From NCBI GenBank assembly GCA_000014925.1, contig CP000474.1, forward strand, positions 2,604,001 through 2,668,000: a DNA stretch of 64,000 nucleotides, in the 5' to 3' direction. Below are positions 24,691-33,552 of the stretch, one piece after another. Each line of letters begins with the position of its first letter. Within the stretch, counting starts at the first letter, position 1. This stretch comes from Paenarthrobacter aurescens TC1 (GTDB taxonomy: Bacteria; Actinomycetota; Actinomycetes; Actinomycetales; Micrococcaceae). The notes beneath the pieces were generated by a model that did not search any database, was not told the origin of the DNA, and was given only the letters and a program-made list of their open reading frames with translations. Position numbers and translations under genes: made by a program.

Positions 24691-27252
24691 TTGCCAGGCC
24701 TGAATCTCACGCGCGAAGAAGCCGCTAACCGCGCCGAACTGCTCAACGTCGAGTCGTACAACGTCACCTTGGACCTGACCCAGGGAGCAGAGACCTTCGG
24801 CTCCACCACCGTCGTAAAGTTCTCCGCGGCACCGGGATCGTCAACGTTCATCGACGCCATCACGGCGGCGGTCCACAGCGTTACGTTGAACGGCACCGAC
24901 CTGGACCCCGCCGAAGTCTCTGACGGCGTCCGAATCCAGCTCCCGGACCTGGCCGCGGACAACGAACTCGTGGTGGTGGCCGATGCTCCCTACATGAACA
25001 CCGGCGAGGGCCTCCACCGCTTCGTTGACCCTGTTGACGGTGAGGTTTACCTCTACACGCAGTTCGAAGTTCCGGACTCCCGGCGCATGTTCGCCGTCTT
25101 TGAGCAGCCCGACCTGAAAGCAAGCTTCACGTTCACGGTCACTGCGCCGTCGCACTGGGACGTTATCTCCAACTCGCCCACTCCGGTTCCGTCCGAAACC
25201 GCGCCCGGTGAGGACGGCGGCGCCCGCTCCGTGTGGGAATTCACGCCCACCCCGCGCCTGTCCTCCTACGTCACGGCTTTGATCGCCGGACCTTACCAAT
25301 CAGTTCGCGCCGAGGTCACCAGCTCCGACGGCCGGGTGATCCCGTTGGGAGTATTTGCCCGTAAGTCCCTCATGCAGTACCTCGATGCGGACAACATCTT
25401 CGAGCTGACCCGCCAAGGCTTCGAGTTCTTCGAGGCACAGTTCGGCTTCCCGTACCCCTTCGAGAAATACGACCAGCTCTTCGTGCCGGAGTTCAACGCC
25501 GGAGCCATGGAAAATGCCGGTGCAGTGACCATCCTGGAAGGCTATGTCTTCCGCGGAAAGGTCACAGGCGCTCAGATTGAGCGCCGTGCCATCACCGTCC
25601 TGCACGAACTGGCGCACATGTGGTTCGGGGACCTGGTGACCATGCGCTGGTGGAACGACCTCTGGCTCAACGAGTCCTTTGCTGAATACATGTCTCACTT
25701 GGCCGCTGTTGAGAACACGGAATTCGACCGGGCCTGGACAACGTTCGCCTCCGTGGAAAAGTCCTGGGCCTACAAGCAGGACCAGCTGCCCACCACACAC
25801 CCGATCTTCGCCGAGATCAACAACCTTGAAGACGTCGAGGTTAACTTCGACGGCATCACCTATGCCAAAGGCGCTTCCGTACTGCGGCAATTGGTGGCGT
25901 GGGTGGGCCCGGAACAGTTCATGGCCGGTGTCCGCACATACTTCGCCAAGCACGCGTGGAAGAACACCGAGCTCGCGGATCTCATGGTTGAGCTCGAAGC
26001 CGCCAGTGGCCGCGACCTGGACGCCTGGGGCAAGCTGTGGCTTGAAACCGCCGGAGTGAACACCCTCGCCCCGGAGCTGACCGTCGACGCCGATGGCACC
26101 ATCACCGATTTCGCGATCCTGCAAACCGCAATCGACGAACAGCCCACTCTCCGCCCGCACCGCCTCGCTGTCGGCTTCTACACGCTCTCCGGGGAAGGCA
26201 AGCTGGAGCGCACCCACCGCGAGGAACTCGACGTCGACGGGCCCCGCACCGAAGTCCCCGCCCTTGCCGGACTCTCCCGGCCGGACCTGATCCTGTTGAA
26301 CGATGACGACCTCGCCTACGCTAAGGTCCGCCTCGACGAGCACTCCCTCGCCACCGCCAAGGCCCACCTGAAGGACTTCGCCGCCAGCCTGCCCCGCACC
26401 TTGGTCTGGGGTTCGGCCTGGGACGCTGCCCGCGACGGCGAAACCCCCGCCCGCGGCTACGTGGAACTGATCCTGGCGAACATCGCCTCGGAAACGGACT
26501 CCTCGGTGATCCTGGTCCAGCTGCGCCAACTCGCCACCACGTTGACGTATTACGTGGCAGCGGAGCACAAGCTTGCCTCGACGATCGCGGCCGCAGACAC
26601 ACTGTGGGAGCTCGCTTCGTCCGCTGCGGCGGGATCGGATGCCCAGCTGCAGTTCGCCAAGTCATTCGCTCAGCTGGCACGCAGCGCCGGACAGTTTGAC
26701 CTTATCCAGGCCCTGTTGGAGGGTACGGAGACCCTCCAAGGCCTCACTATTGACCAGGACATGCGCTGGGAACTCCTCACGGCCCTCGTCGCCGGCGGAC
26801 GGCAGGATCAGGCGCGGATCGACGAAGAACTCGCCCGCGACAACACCTCCAACGGCCAGAACGCCGCAGCCCTAGCCACAGCGGCCATCCCCACCCCGGA
26901 GGCCAAGGCAGCAGCTTGGGATTCCATCGTGGTCAAGGGAGACCTCTCCAACGCCTTGCAAGCCTCAGCTGTGGCCGGCTTCATGCGTGTGGCGGACACT
27001 GCCTTGTTGGAGCCTTTCGCGGAGAAGTATTTCGAAGCAGTGCCCGGAATCGTCGAGGAACGAACACACGCCTTGGCCCAGCAGATCGTGGTGGGTCTTT
27101 ACCCTGCACAGCTCACTACGCAGGCCACGGTAGACCGTACCGACGAGTTCCTGGCAGGACTCCCGGAGGAGAGTGCAGCTCTGCGCCGCATGATGCTGGA
27201 AAACCGCGACGGCGTGGCCCGTGCCCTGCGTGCACGGGCAGCGGACGTCTAA
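24691..27252 (+). CDS. pepN: Aminopeptidase N (M1 family)
   Basis: Zinc metallo-aminopeptidase, 853 aa. The exopeptidase motif is FNAGAMENAGAVT at about 269-281; the zinc site HELAHMWFGD is at about 304, with the third ligand in WLNESFAEYMS. A C-terminal ERAP1-like helical domain follows. I chose the TTG start at 24691 (PGLNLTREEAANRAELL) because GGAGG stands 7 nt upstream and family members begin here; the open frame reaches far upstream without homology. It is cytosolic; no signal peptide is seen. A long hairpin that reaches into osmC follows the stop. Confidence 0.95.
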   Translation: MPGLNLTREEAANRAELLNVESYNVTLDLTQGAETFGSTTVVKFSAAPGSSTFIDAITAAVHSVTLNGTDLDPAEVSDGVRIQLPDLAADNELVVVADAPYMNTGEGLHRFVDPVDGEVYLYTQFEVPDSRRMFAVFEQPDLKASFTFTVTAPSHWDVISNSPTPVPSETAPGEDGGARSVWEFTPTPRLSSYVTALIAGPYQSVRAEVTSSDGRVIPLGVFARKSLMQYLDADNIFELTRQGFEFFEAQFGFPYPFEKYDQLFVPEFNAGAMENAGAVTILEGYVFRGKVTGAQIERRAITVLHELAHMWFGDLVTMRWWNDLWLNESFAEYMSHLAAVENTEFDRAWTTFASVEKSWAYKQDQLPTTHPIFAEINNLEDVEVNFDGITYAKGASVLRQLVAWVGPEQFMAGVRTYFAKHAWKNTELADLMVELEAASGRDLDAWGKLWLETAGVNTLAPELTVDADGTITDFAILQTAIDEQPTLRPHRLAVGFYTLSGEGKLERTHREELDVDGPRTEVPALAGLSRPDLILLNDDDLAYAKVRLDEHSLATAKAHLKDFAASLPRTLVWGSAWDAARDGETPARGYVELILANIASETDSSVILVQLRQLATTLTYYVAAEHKLASTIAAADTLWELASSAAAGSDAQLQFAKSFAQLARSAGQFDLIQALLEGTETLQGLTIDQDMRWELLTALVAGGRQDQARIDEELARDNTSNGQNAAALATAAIPTPEAKAAAWDSIVVKGDLSNALQASAVAGFMRVADTALLEPFAEKYFEAVPGIVEERTHALAQQIVVGLYPAQLTTQATVDRTDEFLAGLPEESAALRRMMLENRDGVARALRARAADV

Positions 27253-27270
27253 GCCCTGTGGTTCCATCGG

Positions 27271-27317
27271 GCCCATGCGGACAGTTTTCGCTCCATGGCT
27301 AAACTGTCCGCATGGGC
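27271..27317. promoter_or_regulatory. 17-bp perfect inverted repeat covering the osmC start codon
   Basis: GCCCATGCGGACAGTTT (27271-27287) and its exact complement at 27301-27317 flank a 13-nt loop. The right arm contains the osmC ATG (27312). It could be a U-less terminator for pepN or a regulatory element for the downstream gene. Confidence 0.55.
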
Positions 27318-27791
27318 CTCAACGAACACCACTACGCTCTTACCGTCCGCTGGACTGGAAACCTCGGCGAAGGTACGGCCAGCTATCGGGGATACTCCCG
27401 GGACCACGACGTTGAGATCAGCGGGTTGCCCACGTTAAAGGGATCAGCCGACCCCACGTTCCACGGCGACCGGGCACGCTACAACCCGGAGCAACTACTC
27501 CTTGCCGCGCTCTCGCAATGCCACATGTTGTCCTTCCTGCACGTGGCGGTCAAACACGGCGTGGTTGTCACCGGCTATGAGGACAACGCCGAAGGCCTCA
27601 TGATGCTCAACCGGGACGGCAGCGGCCAATTCGATAGTGTCACCCTGAAGCCGCACGTCACCATTGCCGATCCCGCCCACGCAAGCCTTGTACCGCAGCT
27701 ACATCATGAAGCCAACCAGGTCTGCTTCATCGCCCGCAGCGTCAACTTCCCGGTACTCCACGAGCCAACCACGACGGCGGCAGCAGCCTAA
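27312..27791 (+). CDS. OsmC/Ohr-family peroxide-detoxifying protein
   Basis: 159-aa OsmC-fold protein. The two redox cysteines are C70 in LLLAALSQCHMLSF and C138 in EANQVCFIARSVNF, with E61 nearby (ARYNPEQLL), as in OsmC/Ohr hydroperoxide reductases that reduce organic peroxides using a dithiol. The N-terminus NEHHYALTVRWTG suits the family. The ATG at 27312 has no Shine-Dalgarno and lies inside a perfect inverted repeat, so expression may be leaderless or structure-controlled. Its stop overlaps the convergent epimerase by 4 nt. Confidence 0.85.
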   Translation: MGLNEHHYALTVRWTGNLGEGTASYRGYSRDHDVEISGLPTLKGSADPTFHGDRARYNPEQLLLAALSQCHMLSFLHVAVKHGVVVTGYEDNAEGLMMLNRDGSGQFDSVTLKPHVTIADPAHASLVPQLHHEANQVCFIARSVNFPVLHEPTTTAAAA

Positions 27792-28801
27792 CGCTCCTCA
27801 AGCCGCCACAGTGCCACGAGCCTTTGTTCGGTGTCACGGCTCAGACCTGCTTTGCGGTCCCTTTCCAGACCCCGCTGTTTCTCATCCTCGAGCGTTGCCA
27901 TGAGCGTTTCCTGCCACGGCCGCAAGACCATGCCCCGCTCACGTGCCGCTTGGTTTGTCCGCGCCTGGAAGCCATCGTGGTCCGCCGGCAACCACAGTGG
28001 CAGAGAATCCGGGCCCGCCCAGTAGTCGACGCCGTGGCGCACGAGCCAATCTTCGTCAGGCCGGATAACATCCTGAGCCGCTCCATCACCCACTGCGGTT
28101 TCAGCAGCACGCCTCGACTCGGCGATGTAGTCCTCGAACCGCACCACGTCTCCCAGGGCGTTGTAGGTCCCCGTCAATCCTTCCTCAGCGGATTGCAGGA
28201 TCCACGCCGCCAGGTCCCGGACATCAATGATCTGCGTAGCGTCATCCGGGATGTCCGGTACCAGCACCGTGTCAGTGTTCGCAGCGAATCGGGCCGGCCA
28301 GTAACCGTATCTGTCAGTACCGTCCCCCGGCCCGCCAATGAGACCCGATCGAACGATATGCGCCTTCGCTCCCACCGTGGCCAGCGTCATCTGCTCGATC
28401 GCTGATTTGGACTCGCCGTACGTGTCCGGGGTGCCTGCCTGACCTTCCGGCAAGGGCTCCAGAAGTGCCGCGGTCTCATCTGCGCCAGGAACCGAGGCAT
28501 CCGCGTACACGGAGCAACTTGAGACGAACGTCCAATGAGCGGCGGCCGGACCCAGCACGTCCAGTGCCACACGGGCCTGCACGGGATCCCGTGAGACGTC
28601 CACCACTTCATCCCAGCCGCCCCCAACCCCCGTGAAGGCCGCGGCACCAGCGGCGCGGTCGCCCCTGACCCAGGTGACGCCGTCGGGCGGGTTTGCTGAA
28701 CTTCCGCGCGCTAAACAGGTGACGTCATGCCCGGCAGCTACAGCCTGCCGGGCGATTTCTGCTGAAAGGAAGGCGGTACCGCCCAACACCAGGATGCGCA
28801 T
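27788..28801 (-). CDS. NAD-dependent epimerase/dehydratase family protein
   Basis: Extended-type Rossmann SDR, 337 aa. N-terminal cofactor motif ILVLGGTAFLSAEIAR (3-18), VSSCSVYAD with the catalytic-site Ser, and YGESK as the YxxxK pair at about 128-132. The C-terminal half (IIDVRDLAAWILQSAEEG) fits the nucleotide-sugar epimerase/reductase group. The substrate is unknown; it is not next to sugar-nucleotide genes. It is convergent with osmC and divergent from mscS. Confidence 0.82.
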   Translation of the reverse strand: MRILVLGGTAFLSAEIARQAVAAGHDVTCLARGSSANPPDGVTWVRGDRAAGAAAFTGVGGGWDEVVDVSRDPVQARVALDVLGPAAAHWTFVSSCSVYADASVPGADETAALLEPLPEGQAGTPDTYGESKSAIEQMTLATVGAKAHIVRSGLIGGPGDGTDRYGYWPARFAANTDTVLVPDIPDDATQIIDVRDLAAWILQSAEEGLTGTYNALGDVVRFEDYIAESRRAAETAVGDGAAQDVIRPDEDWLVRHGVDYWAGPDSLPLWLPADHDGFQARTNQAARERGMVLRPWQETLMATLEDEKQRGLERDRKAGLSRDTEQRLVALWRLEER

Positions 28802-28888
28802 ACCGTCACGCTACGGCGCTAGGGTTGTAGGTGGACAGAGTGTTCCGCGCCCGGCGAACACGGGCCGACGACAAGGAGCTATTCCACC

Positions 28889-29590
28889 TTGACCTCCATC
28901 CCCCTGGCGGAAACCATCAACATCGAACCCGAAAAAATCGATCTCATGTCGATCCTCATCACAGTGGGTGTAGGCCTGGCTGTGTGGATCGTTGCACGGT
29001 TCATCATCCTGCGGATCACAAGACGGGTGTCCGCGGGCAGTTCGTTTTTCAAAAAGCCGCACTTCAAATGGGTGCAACCCGCCATCCGTGCGCTGGACCA
29101 TGAACGACGATCACAGCGCGCCGAGACCATCGGTTCACTGCTGACAAGCTTGGTCAGCGTTGTGGTGGTGGTGATCGTGATCATCTACGTCCTCAAATAC
29201 ATGAACGTAGACGTCGCTCCCCTGCTGACCAGCGTCGGCATCCTGGGTGTTGCCATCGGCTTCGGCGCCCAGCAGTTGATCCGCGACTTCCTCGCGGGGA
29301 TCTTCATCACCATTGAGGACCAGTACGGGATCGGCGATGTGATCGTCACCAGCGAAGTGATTGGTACCGTTGAATCGGTGGGCCTGCGCATTACGCGGGT
29401 CCGCGCTGAGGACGGAGCCATCTGGTACCTGCGCAACGGCGAAATCCTCCGCGTGGGCAACCGCTCACAGGGCGACTACGTACCGTTGGAAACACCGGAC
29501 ACCACCGATGAGCCCGGCGCTGCGGCAGCTGCGCCCGTGACAGCAGGCGCACCGCGCGTCACCAAAGCCGAGGAGAAGTCCAATGAGTAA
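28889..29590 (+). CDS. Small-conductance mechanosensitive channel (MscS family)
   Basis: 233-aa MscS-type channel that opens under membrane tension on hypo-osmotic shock. TM helices are at about 22-43 and 78-98; the pore-lining third helix and start of the beta domain read GILGVAIGFGAQQLIRDFLA (about 112-131), followed by FITIEDQYGIGDVI. The C-terminal cage domain is short, so this is a minimal member. Start is TTG at 28889 with AAGGAG about 10 nt upstream. Its stop overlaps the globin start by 8 nt, so the two are translationally coupled. Confidence 0.9.
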   Translation: MTSIPLAETINIEPEKIDLMSILITVGVGLAVWIVARFIILRITRRVSAGSSFFKKPHFKWVQPAIRALDHERRSQRAETIGSLLTSLVSVVVVVIVIIYVLKYMNVDVAPLLTSVGILGVAIGFGAQQLIRDFLAGIFITIEDQYGIGDVIVTSEVIGTVESVGLRITRVRAEDGAIWYLRNGEILRVGNRSQGDYVPLETPDTTDEPGAAAAAPVTAGAPRVTKAEEKSNE

Positions 29591-30065
29591 CACCGAAGCC
29601 GGGCAAACACCAGCGCCGGGGGCTGGGCCCCGACGCCAGCTGATGCAGAACGACCCCTTTAGCCAGCCCGCCTACACGGACAGCTTCTACGCAGCAGTTG
29701 GCGGCCATGAAACGTTCGTCAAGCTCATCGATGTCTTTTACGACGGCGTTGCCACGGATTCGTTGCTCCGGCCCATGTACCCGGAAGAGGACCTGGAGCC
29801 GGCAAAGCGCCGCTTCCTCATGTTCCTGGAACAGTACTGGGGTGGTCCCACCACCTACGGCGAAGAACGGGGCCATCCCCGGCTCCGCATGCGCCACATG
29901 CCCTTCCGGGTGACCCCGGAAGCCAAGGACCGCTGGCTGTTCCACATGCGGACGGCTGTGGACTCTCTGGAGCTCTCACCGTTGCATGAGGGCACTCTGT
30001 GGGACTACATGGAACGGGCAGCGCTAACCATGATCAACAGCCCATCGGCCGGCCCCGAGGCCTAG
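29583..30065 (+). CDS. glbO: Truncated haemoglobin, group II (GlbO-like)
   Basis: 160-aa 2-on-2 globin. Proximal F8 His is H105 in LRMRHMPFRV, G8 Trp W118 in AKDRWLFHM, and B10 Tyr Y53 in IDVFYDGV; YPEEDLEPAKRRFLMFLEQY is the E-helix region with group II character. The N-terminal about 20 residues (Pro/Gly-rich) are extra. It binds oxygen; physiological roles proposed for the family are oxygen supply or peroxide/NO handling. GAGGAG lies 7 nt before the ATG. It overlaps mscS upstream by 8 nt and is convergent with the next gene 3 nt away. Confidence 0.93.
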   Translation: MSNTEAGQTPAPGAGPRRQLMQNDPFSQPAYTDSFYAAVGGHETFVKLIDVFYDGVATDSLLRPMYPEEDLEPAKRRFLMFLEQYWGGPTTYGEERGHPRLRMRHMPFRVTPEAKDRWLFHMRTAVDSLELSPLHEGTLWDYMERAALTMINSPSAGPEA

Positions 30066-30068
30066 GGC

Positions 30069-30740
30069 CTAGAAACCGAGTCCCAAACCTGCTCCGGTCC
30101 GGACCAGCACATGGCCGCGGGGACCGCTCAGGCGGAACCAGCGGCCATTGCGGAAGACCTTCTGCTCGCCCTCGCCCAGGAAACCCAACGCGAAAGCGGC
30201 GAAGGCCGCACCTGCCGGCAATTCATCCAGGCCGGGCAGCTCCCGGCCCCACACTGCCGCCCTCGCGGTGTTGACCACCGCTGCTCCTGCCAAAGCGGGA
30301 ACAACACCAGCCACCTCCGCAATGCCGGCTTCCGCGGCTGCCTTGAGGTCGGCGTCGAGAACTGTCCCTTGGGCTTCCCAGCCGTTCCGTGGCGCACCAA
30401 CGCCCGCCCACGACTCAGAAACGGTGGACGGCGGGATGGGCAGTTCCACATCTTCTGCCCCGGACCGGGCCAACCGGTCCATGACCGACGCGAGAGTCAC
30501 GGTGACGTCGGCTTGGGCAGGCTCAGCGAGGGCCATGGTTCGCAGGCCAAGGATTGTAGGCGTCGATTCGCCCAGAATGCGGGGCCTCAGGACACACACG
30601 TAGGAGGCCAGGACATTGCCCGCGGCCTGAAGCCGGATAGCGCCGTCGTCAATGCTCTTAGCCCGGGTGACGAAAGTACGCAGGTCAGCGAGGTCACGAG
30701 GATCGGCGAAGCGGAAGGACTGGGTCAAGACGTCTGTCAC
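30069..30740 (-). CDS. Conserved-looking hypothetical protein
   Basis: 223 aa from GTG at 30740 (TDVLTQSFRFADPRDLADL); upstream of this the frame overlaps tesB and stops looking like protein. The N-terminal part (LRTFVTRAKSIDDGAIRLQA) may bind a nucleotide or be regulatory, while the C-terminal half is Ala/Gly-rich with RELPGLDELPAGAAFAAFAL and ends NGRWFRLSGPRGHVLVRTG. No membrane helices are clear. I do not recognise a family. Coding is supported by the sound amino-acid composition and by its tight fit between globin and tesB. Confidence 0.65.
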   Translation of the reverse strand: MTDVLTQSFRFADPRDLADLRTFVTRAKSIDDGAIRLQAAGNVLASYVCVLRPRILGESTPTILGLRTMALAEPAQADVTVTLASVMDRLARSGAEDVELPIPPSTVSESWAGVGAPRNGWEAQGTVLDADLKAAAEAGIAEVAGVVPALAGAAVVNTARAAVWGRELPGLDELPAGAAFAAFALGFLGEGEQKVFRNGRWFRLSGPRGHVLVRTGAGLGLGF

Positions 30741-30803
30741 ATCATCGACTCTACCGGCATGTCTCCGGTTGAGAGGGGTTGGGGTGCCGTCTAAAGTCGA
30801 ACC

Positions 30804-31709
30804 ATGACTGAGACGAACGCTGGCTTCGACGTGGATGCACCCGCAGAAGACCCCATGGAAGTGCTGATTGGCCTGCTGGATCTTGGTGACTTCGACGGCG
30901 CCCGAACCAACGAGGACATTTTTCTGGGGCCGTCCCAAAAGCAGCCACGGCATCGCGTTTTTGGGGGCCAAGTGTTGGCGCAATCCATGATGGCCGGAAT
31001 GCGGACCGTTGAGCCGGACCGGGTGGCGCACTCCATGCACGGCTACTTCCTGCGTCCCGGTGACGCCAACAAACCGATCACCTTCGGGGTGGAGAGGCTG
31101 CGTGACGGCCGATCCTTCTCGGCCCGCCGCGTACATGCCTACCAGGACGGTGTGCCGATTCTCTCGATGATCGCTTCGTTCCAGGTGGAAGACAGCGGCC
31201 TGGACCATCAGGCGCAGATGCCCGAAGGCATCCCGGACCCCGAATCCTTGCCCAGCACCGCCGAGCTGCTGTCCCACTACGACCACCCCATGGCACGGCA
31301 TATGTCCTCGGAGCGGCCCTTCGACGTGCGCCACATCGACCCCGCGCTCTATGTGTCCCCACCAACAGATCACGTAGCTACCAACGCTGTGTGGATGAAG
31401 ACCATGGGTCCCCTGCCTGATGACCCCAACCTCCACCGGGCAGCCCTGGCCTACGCGAGTGACTACACGCTGCTGGAGCCCATTCTCCGAAAGCACGGCC
31501 TTGCCTGGATGACACCGGGGATGAGCGTCGCCAGCCTCGATCACGCCATGTGGTGGCACCGGCCCGTGCGTGTTGACGAGTGGATGCTCTACGTTCAGGA
31601 GTCCCCCAGCGCCCAAGGAGCCAGGGGACTCGCCACAGGCCGTATCTTCAACCGTGACGGACAGCATGTGGCTACCGTTGCCCAGGAAGGCATGGTCCGG
31701 ATTCCATAG
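30804..31709 (+). CDS. tesB: Acyl-CoA thioesterase II (TesB family)
   Basis: 301-aa double hot-dog thioesterase that hydrolyses acyl-CoA. Recognisable stretches: PRHRVFGGQVLAQSMMAG (first hot dog), VAHSMHGYFLRPGDANKPI, RDGRSFSARRVHAYQDG, and in the second half LAYASDYTLLEPIL and MSVASLDHAMWWHRPV, containing the catalytic Asp region. It ends ATVAQEGMVRIP, typical of TesB. Length is normal. It is transcribed away from the hypothetical gene; a shared terminator follows. Confidence 0.94.
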   Translation: MTETNAGFDVDAPAEDPMEVLIGLLDLGDFDGARTNEDIFLGPSQKQPRHRVFGGQVLAQSMMAGMRTVEPDRVAHSMHGYFLRPGDANKPITFGVERLRDGRSFSARRVHAYQDGVPILSMIASFQVEDSGLDHQAQMPEGIPDPESLPSTAELLSHYDHPMARHMSSERPFDVRHIDPALYVSPPTDHVATNAVWMKTMGPLPDDPNLHRAALAYASDYTLLEPILRKHGLAWMTPGMSVASLDHAMWWHRPVRVDEWMLYVQESPSAQGARGLATGRIFNRDGQHVATVAQEGMVRIP

Positions 31710-31754
31710 GTGCTGACGAGCCGCCTGTCGGCGACGCGATAAGACGCGTTAAAT

Positions 31755-31788
31755 AGTAAGGCCGGTCCCTGACGGGACCGGCCTTACT
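31755..31788. terminator. Bidirectional terminator between tesB and ettA
   Basis: A 15-bp perfect stem, AGTAAGGCCGGTCCC with TGAC loop, between convergent genes. In the minus direction it is followed by ATTTAACG, so it fits ettA best. Confidence 0.8.
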
Positions 31789-31814
31789 ACGTTCGTGGCT
31801 GAGGCGATCAGATT

Positions 31815-33497
31815 CTAGTCGCGGGTCAGGCGACGGTGGGTCACGCGGTGCGGCTTTGCGGCATCGGGACCGAGACGCTCCACCTTGTTCTCCTCATAGG
31901 AGTCGAAGTTGCCCTCGAACCAGTACCACTTGGACGGGTTCTCGTCGTCACCTTCGTAAGCCAGGATGTGGGTCGCAACCCGGTCCAGGAACCAACGGTC
32001 GTGCGAAACCACTACAGCGCAGCCCGGGAACTCGAGAAGGGCGTTCTCAAGGCTGCTCAGGGTTTCGACGTCGAGGTCGTTGGTAGGTTCGTCAAGGAGG
32101 AGGAGGTTGCCACCCTGCTTGAGCGTCAGTGCCAGGTTAAGGCGGTTACGCTCACCACCGGAGAGAACACCCGCCTTCTTCTGCTGGTCCGGGCCCTTGA
32201 AACCAAACGCCGAAACGTAGGCCCGCGAAGGCATTTCAACCTGACCGACCTGGATGAAGTCGTGGCCCTCGGAGACAACTTCCCAAAGGGACTTGTTGGG
32301 ATCGATGCCCCCACGGGACTGGTCCACGTAGGAGATCTTCACGGACTCGCCGATCTTGAGCTCACCATCGTCCAAAGGCTCCATGCCGACGATCGTCTTG
32401 AACAGTGTGGACTTACCCACACCGTTGGGCCCAATGACGCCGACGATGCCGTTGCGGGGCAGCGAGAAGGAGAGGTCTTCGATCAGTACCCGATCGTCGA
32501 AACCCTTCTTCAGGTTCTTGGCTTCAATGACCAAGGAACCCAGGCGCGGTCCCGGCGGAATCTGGATCTCTTCGAAGTCCAGCTTGCGGGTACGCTCGGC
32601 CTCTGCAGCCATTTCTTCATAGCGTGCCAGGCGGGCCTTCGACTTGGTCTGGCGGCCCTTGGCGTTGGAGCGCACCCACTCAAGTTCCTCGGTAAGGCGC
32701 TTGGAAAGCTTTGCGTCTTTCTTGCCCTGGACCTCGAGGCGGGCTTTCTTCTTCTCCAGGTAGGTGGAGTAGTTGCCTTCGTACGGGTAGAGGTGGCCGC
32801 GATCGACTTCTGCAATCCACTCAGCTACGTGGTCCAGGAAGTAACGATCGTGAGTCACGGCAAGTACAGCGCCGGGGTACTGAGCCAGGTGCTGCTCCAG
32901 CCAAAGTACGCTCTCGGCGTCCAAGTGGTTGGTGGGCTCGTCAAGAAGCAGGAGGTCAGGCTTCTGCAGGAGAAGCTTGCACAGCGCTACGCGGCGGCGC
33001 TCACCGCCGGAGAGGACCGTGACATCGGAATCAGCCGGCGGGCAGCGCAGCGCGTCCATGGCCTGCTCCAGCTGGGAATCAATATCCCAGGCGTCCGCAG
33101 CGTCAATGGCTTCCTGCAGCTTGCCCATCTCGTCCAGGAGCGTCTCGTAGTCCGCATCCGGGTTGGCCATTTCTTCGGAGATCTCATTGAAGCGCTGGAT
33201 CTTGCCGTAAATCTCGCCAACGCCCTCCTGGACGTTGCCGAGGACCGTCTTCTCCTCGTTCAGCGGCGGTTCCTGCAGGAGGATGCCCACGGTGTAGCCG
33301 GGGCTCAGGCGGGCTTCGCCGTTTGACGGGGTGTCCAGTCCGGCCATGATCTTCAGGATGGTGGACTTACCAGCACCGTTCGGGCCCACGACGCCAATCT
33401 TCGCGCCAGGGAAGAACGACATGCTGACATCGTCCAGAATAAGTTTGTCGCCAACGGCCTTGCGAGCCTTGGTCATCGTGTAAATGAATTCCGCCAT
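31815..33497 (-). CDS. ettA: ABC-F translational regulator EttA
   Basis: 560-aa ABC-F protein with two ATPase cassettes and no membrane domain. Walker A1 is GPNGAGKST at about 39, signature LSGGERRRVALC, Walker B LLLLDEPTNHLDAES; the linker (P-site tRNA interaction motif) has WVRSNAKGRQTKSKARLARY; Walker A2 is GPNGVGKST at about 360 and LSGGERNRLNLA follows. The opening EFIYTMTKARKAVG and the linker sequence identify EttA, which binds the ribosomal E site and gates the first peptide bond by energy state. AAGG is about 5 nt before the ATG. Single gene with a terminator behind it. Confidence 0.96.
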   Translation of the reverse strand: MAEFIYTMTKARKAVGDKLILDDVSMSFFPGAKIGVVGPNGAGKSTILKIMAGLDTPSNGEARLSPGYTVGILLQEPPLNEEKTVLGNVQEGVGEIYGKIQRFNEISEEMANPDADYETLLDEMGKLQEAIDAADAWDIDSQLEQAMDALRCPPADSDVTVLSGGERRRVALCKLLLQKPDLLLLDEPTNHLDAESVLWLEQHLAQYPGAVLAVTHDRYFLDHVAEWIAEVDRGHLYPYEGNYSTYLEKKKARLEVQGKKDAKLSKRLTEELEWVRSNAKGRQTKSKARLARYEEMAAEAERTRKLDFEEIQIPPGPRLGSLVIEAKNLKKGFDDRVLIEDLSFSLPRNGIVGVIGPNGVGKSTLFKTIVGMEPLDDGELKIGESVKISYVDQSRGGIDPNKSLWEVVSEGHDFIQVGQVEMPSRAYVSAFGFKGPDQQKKAGVLSGGERNRLNLALTLKQGGNLLLLDEPTNDLDVETLSSLENALLEFPGCAVVVSHDRWFLDRVATHILAYEGDDENPSKWYWFEGNFDSYEENKVERLGPDAAKPHRVTHRRLTRD

Positions 33498-33552
33498 GCC
33501 CTTAAATCTAATGGGTAGGCGTACTTAACTCACATTCGGGCGCTGCGGTGAA

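Noticed and set aside
30741..31667. N-terminal extension of the hypothetical gene at 30069-30740 across tesB
   Set aside because: This part is antisense to tesB and unlike protein; the GTG at 30740 starts the plausible part.
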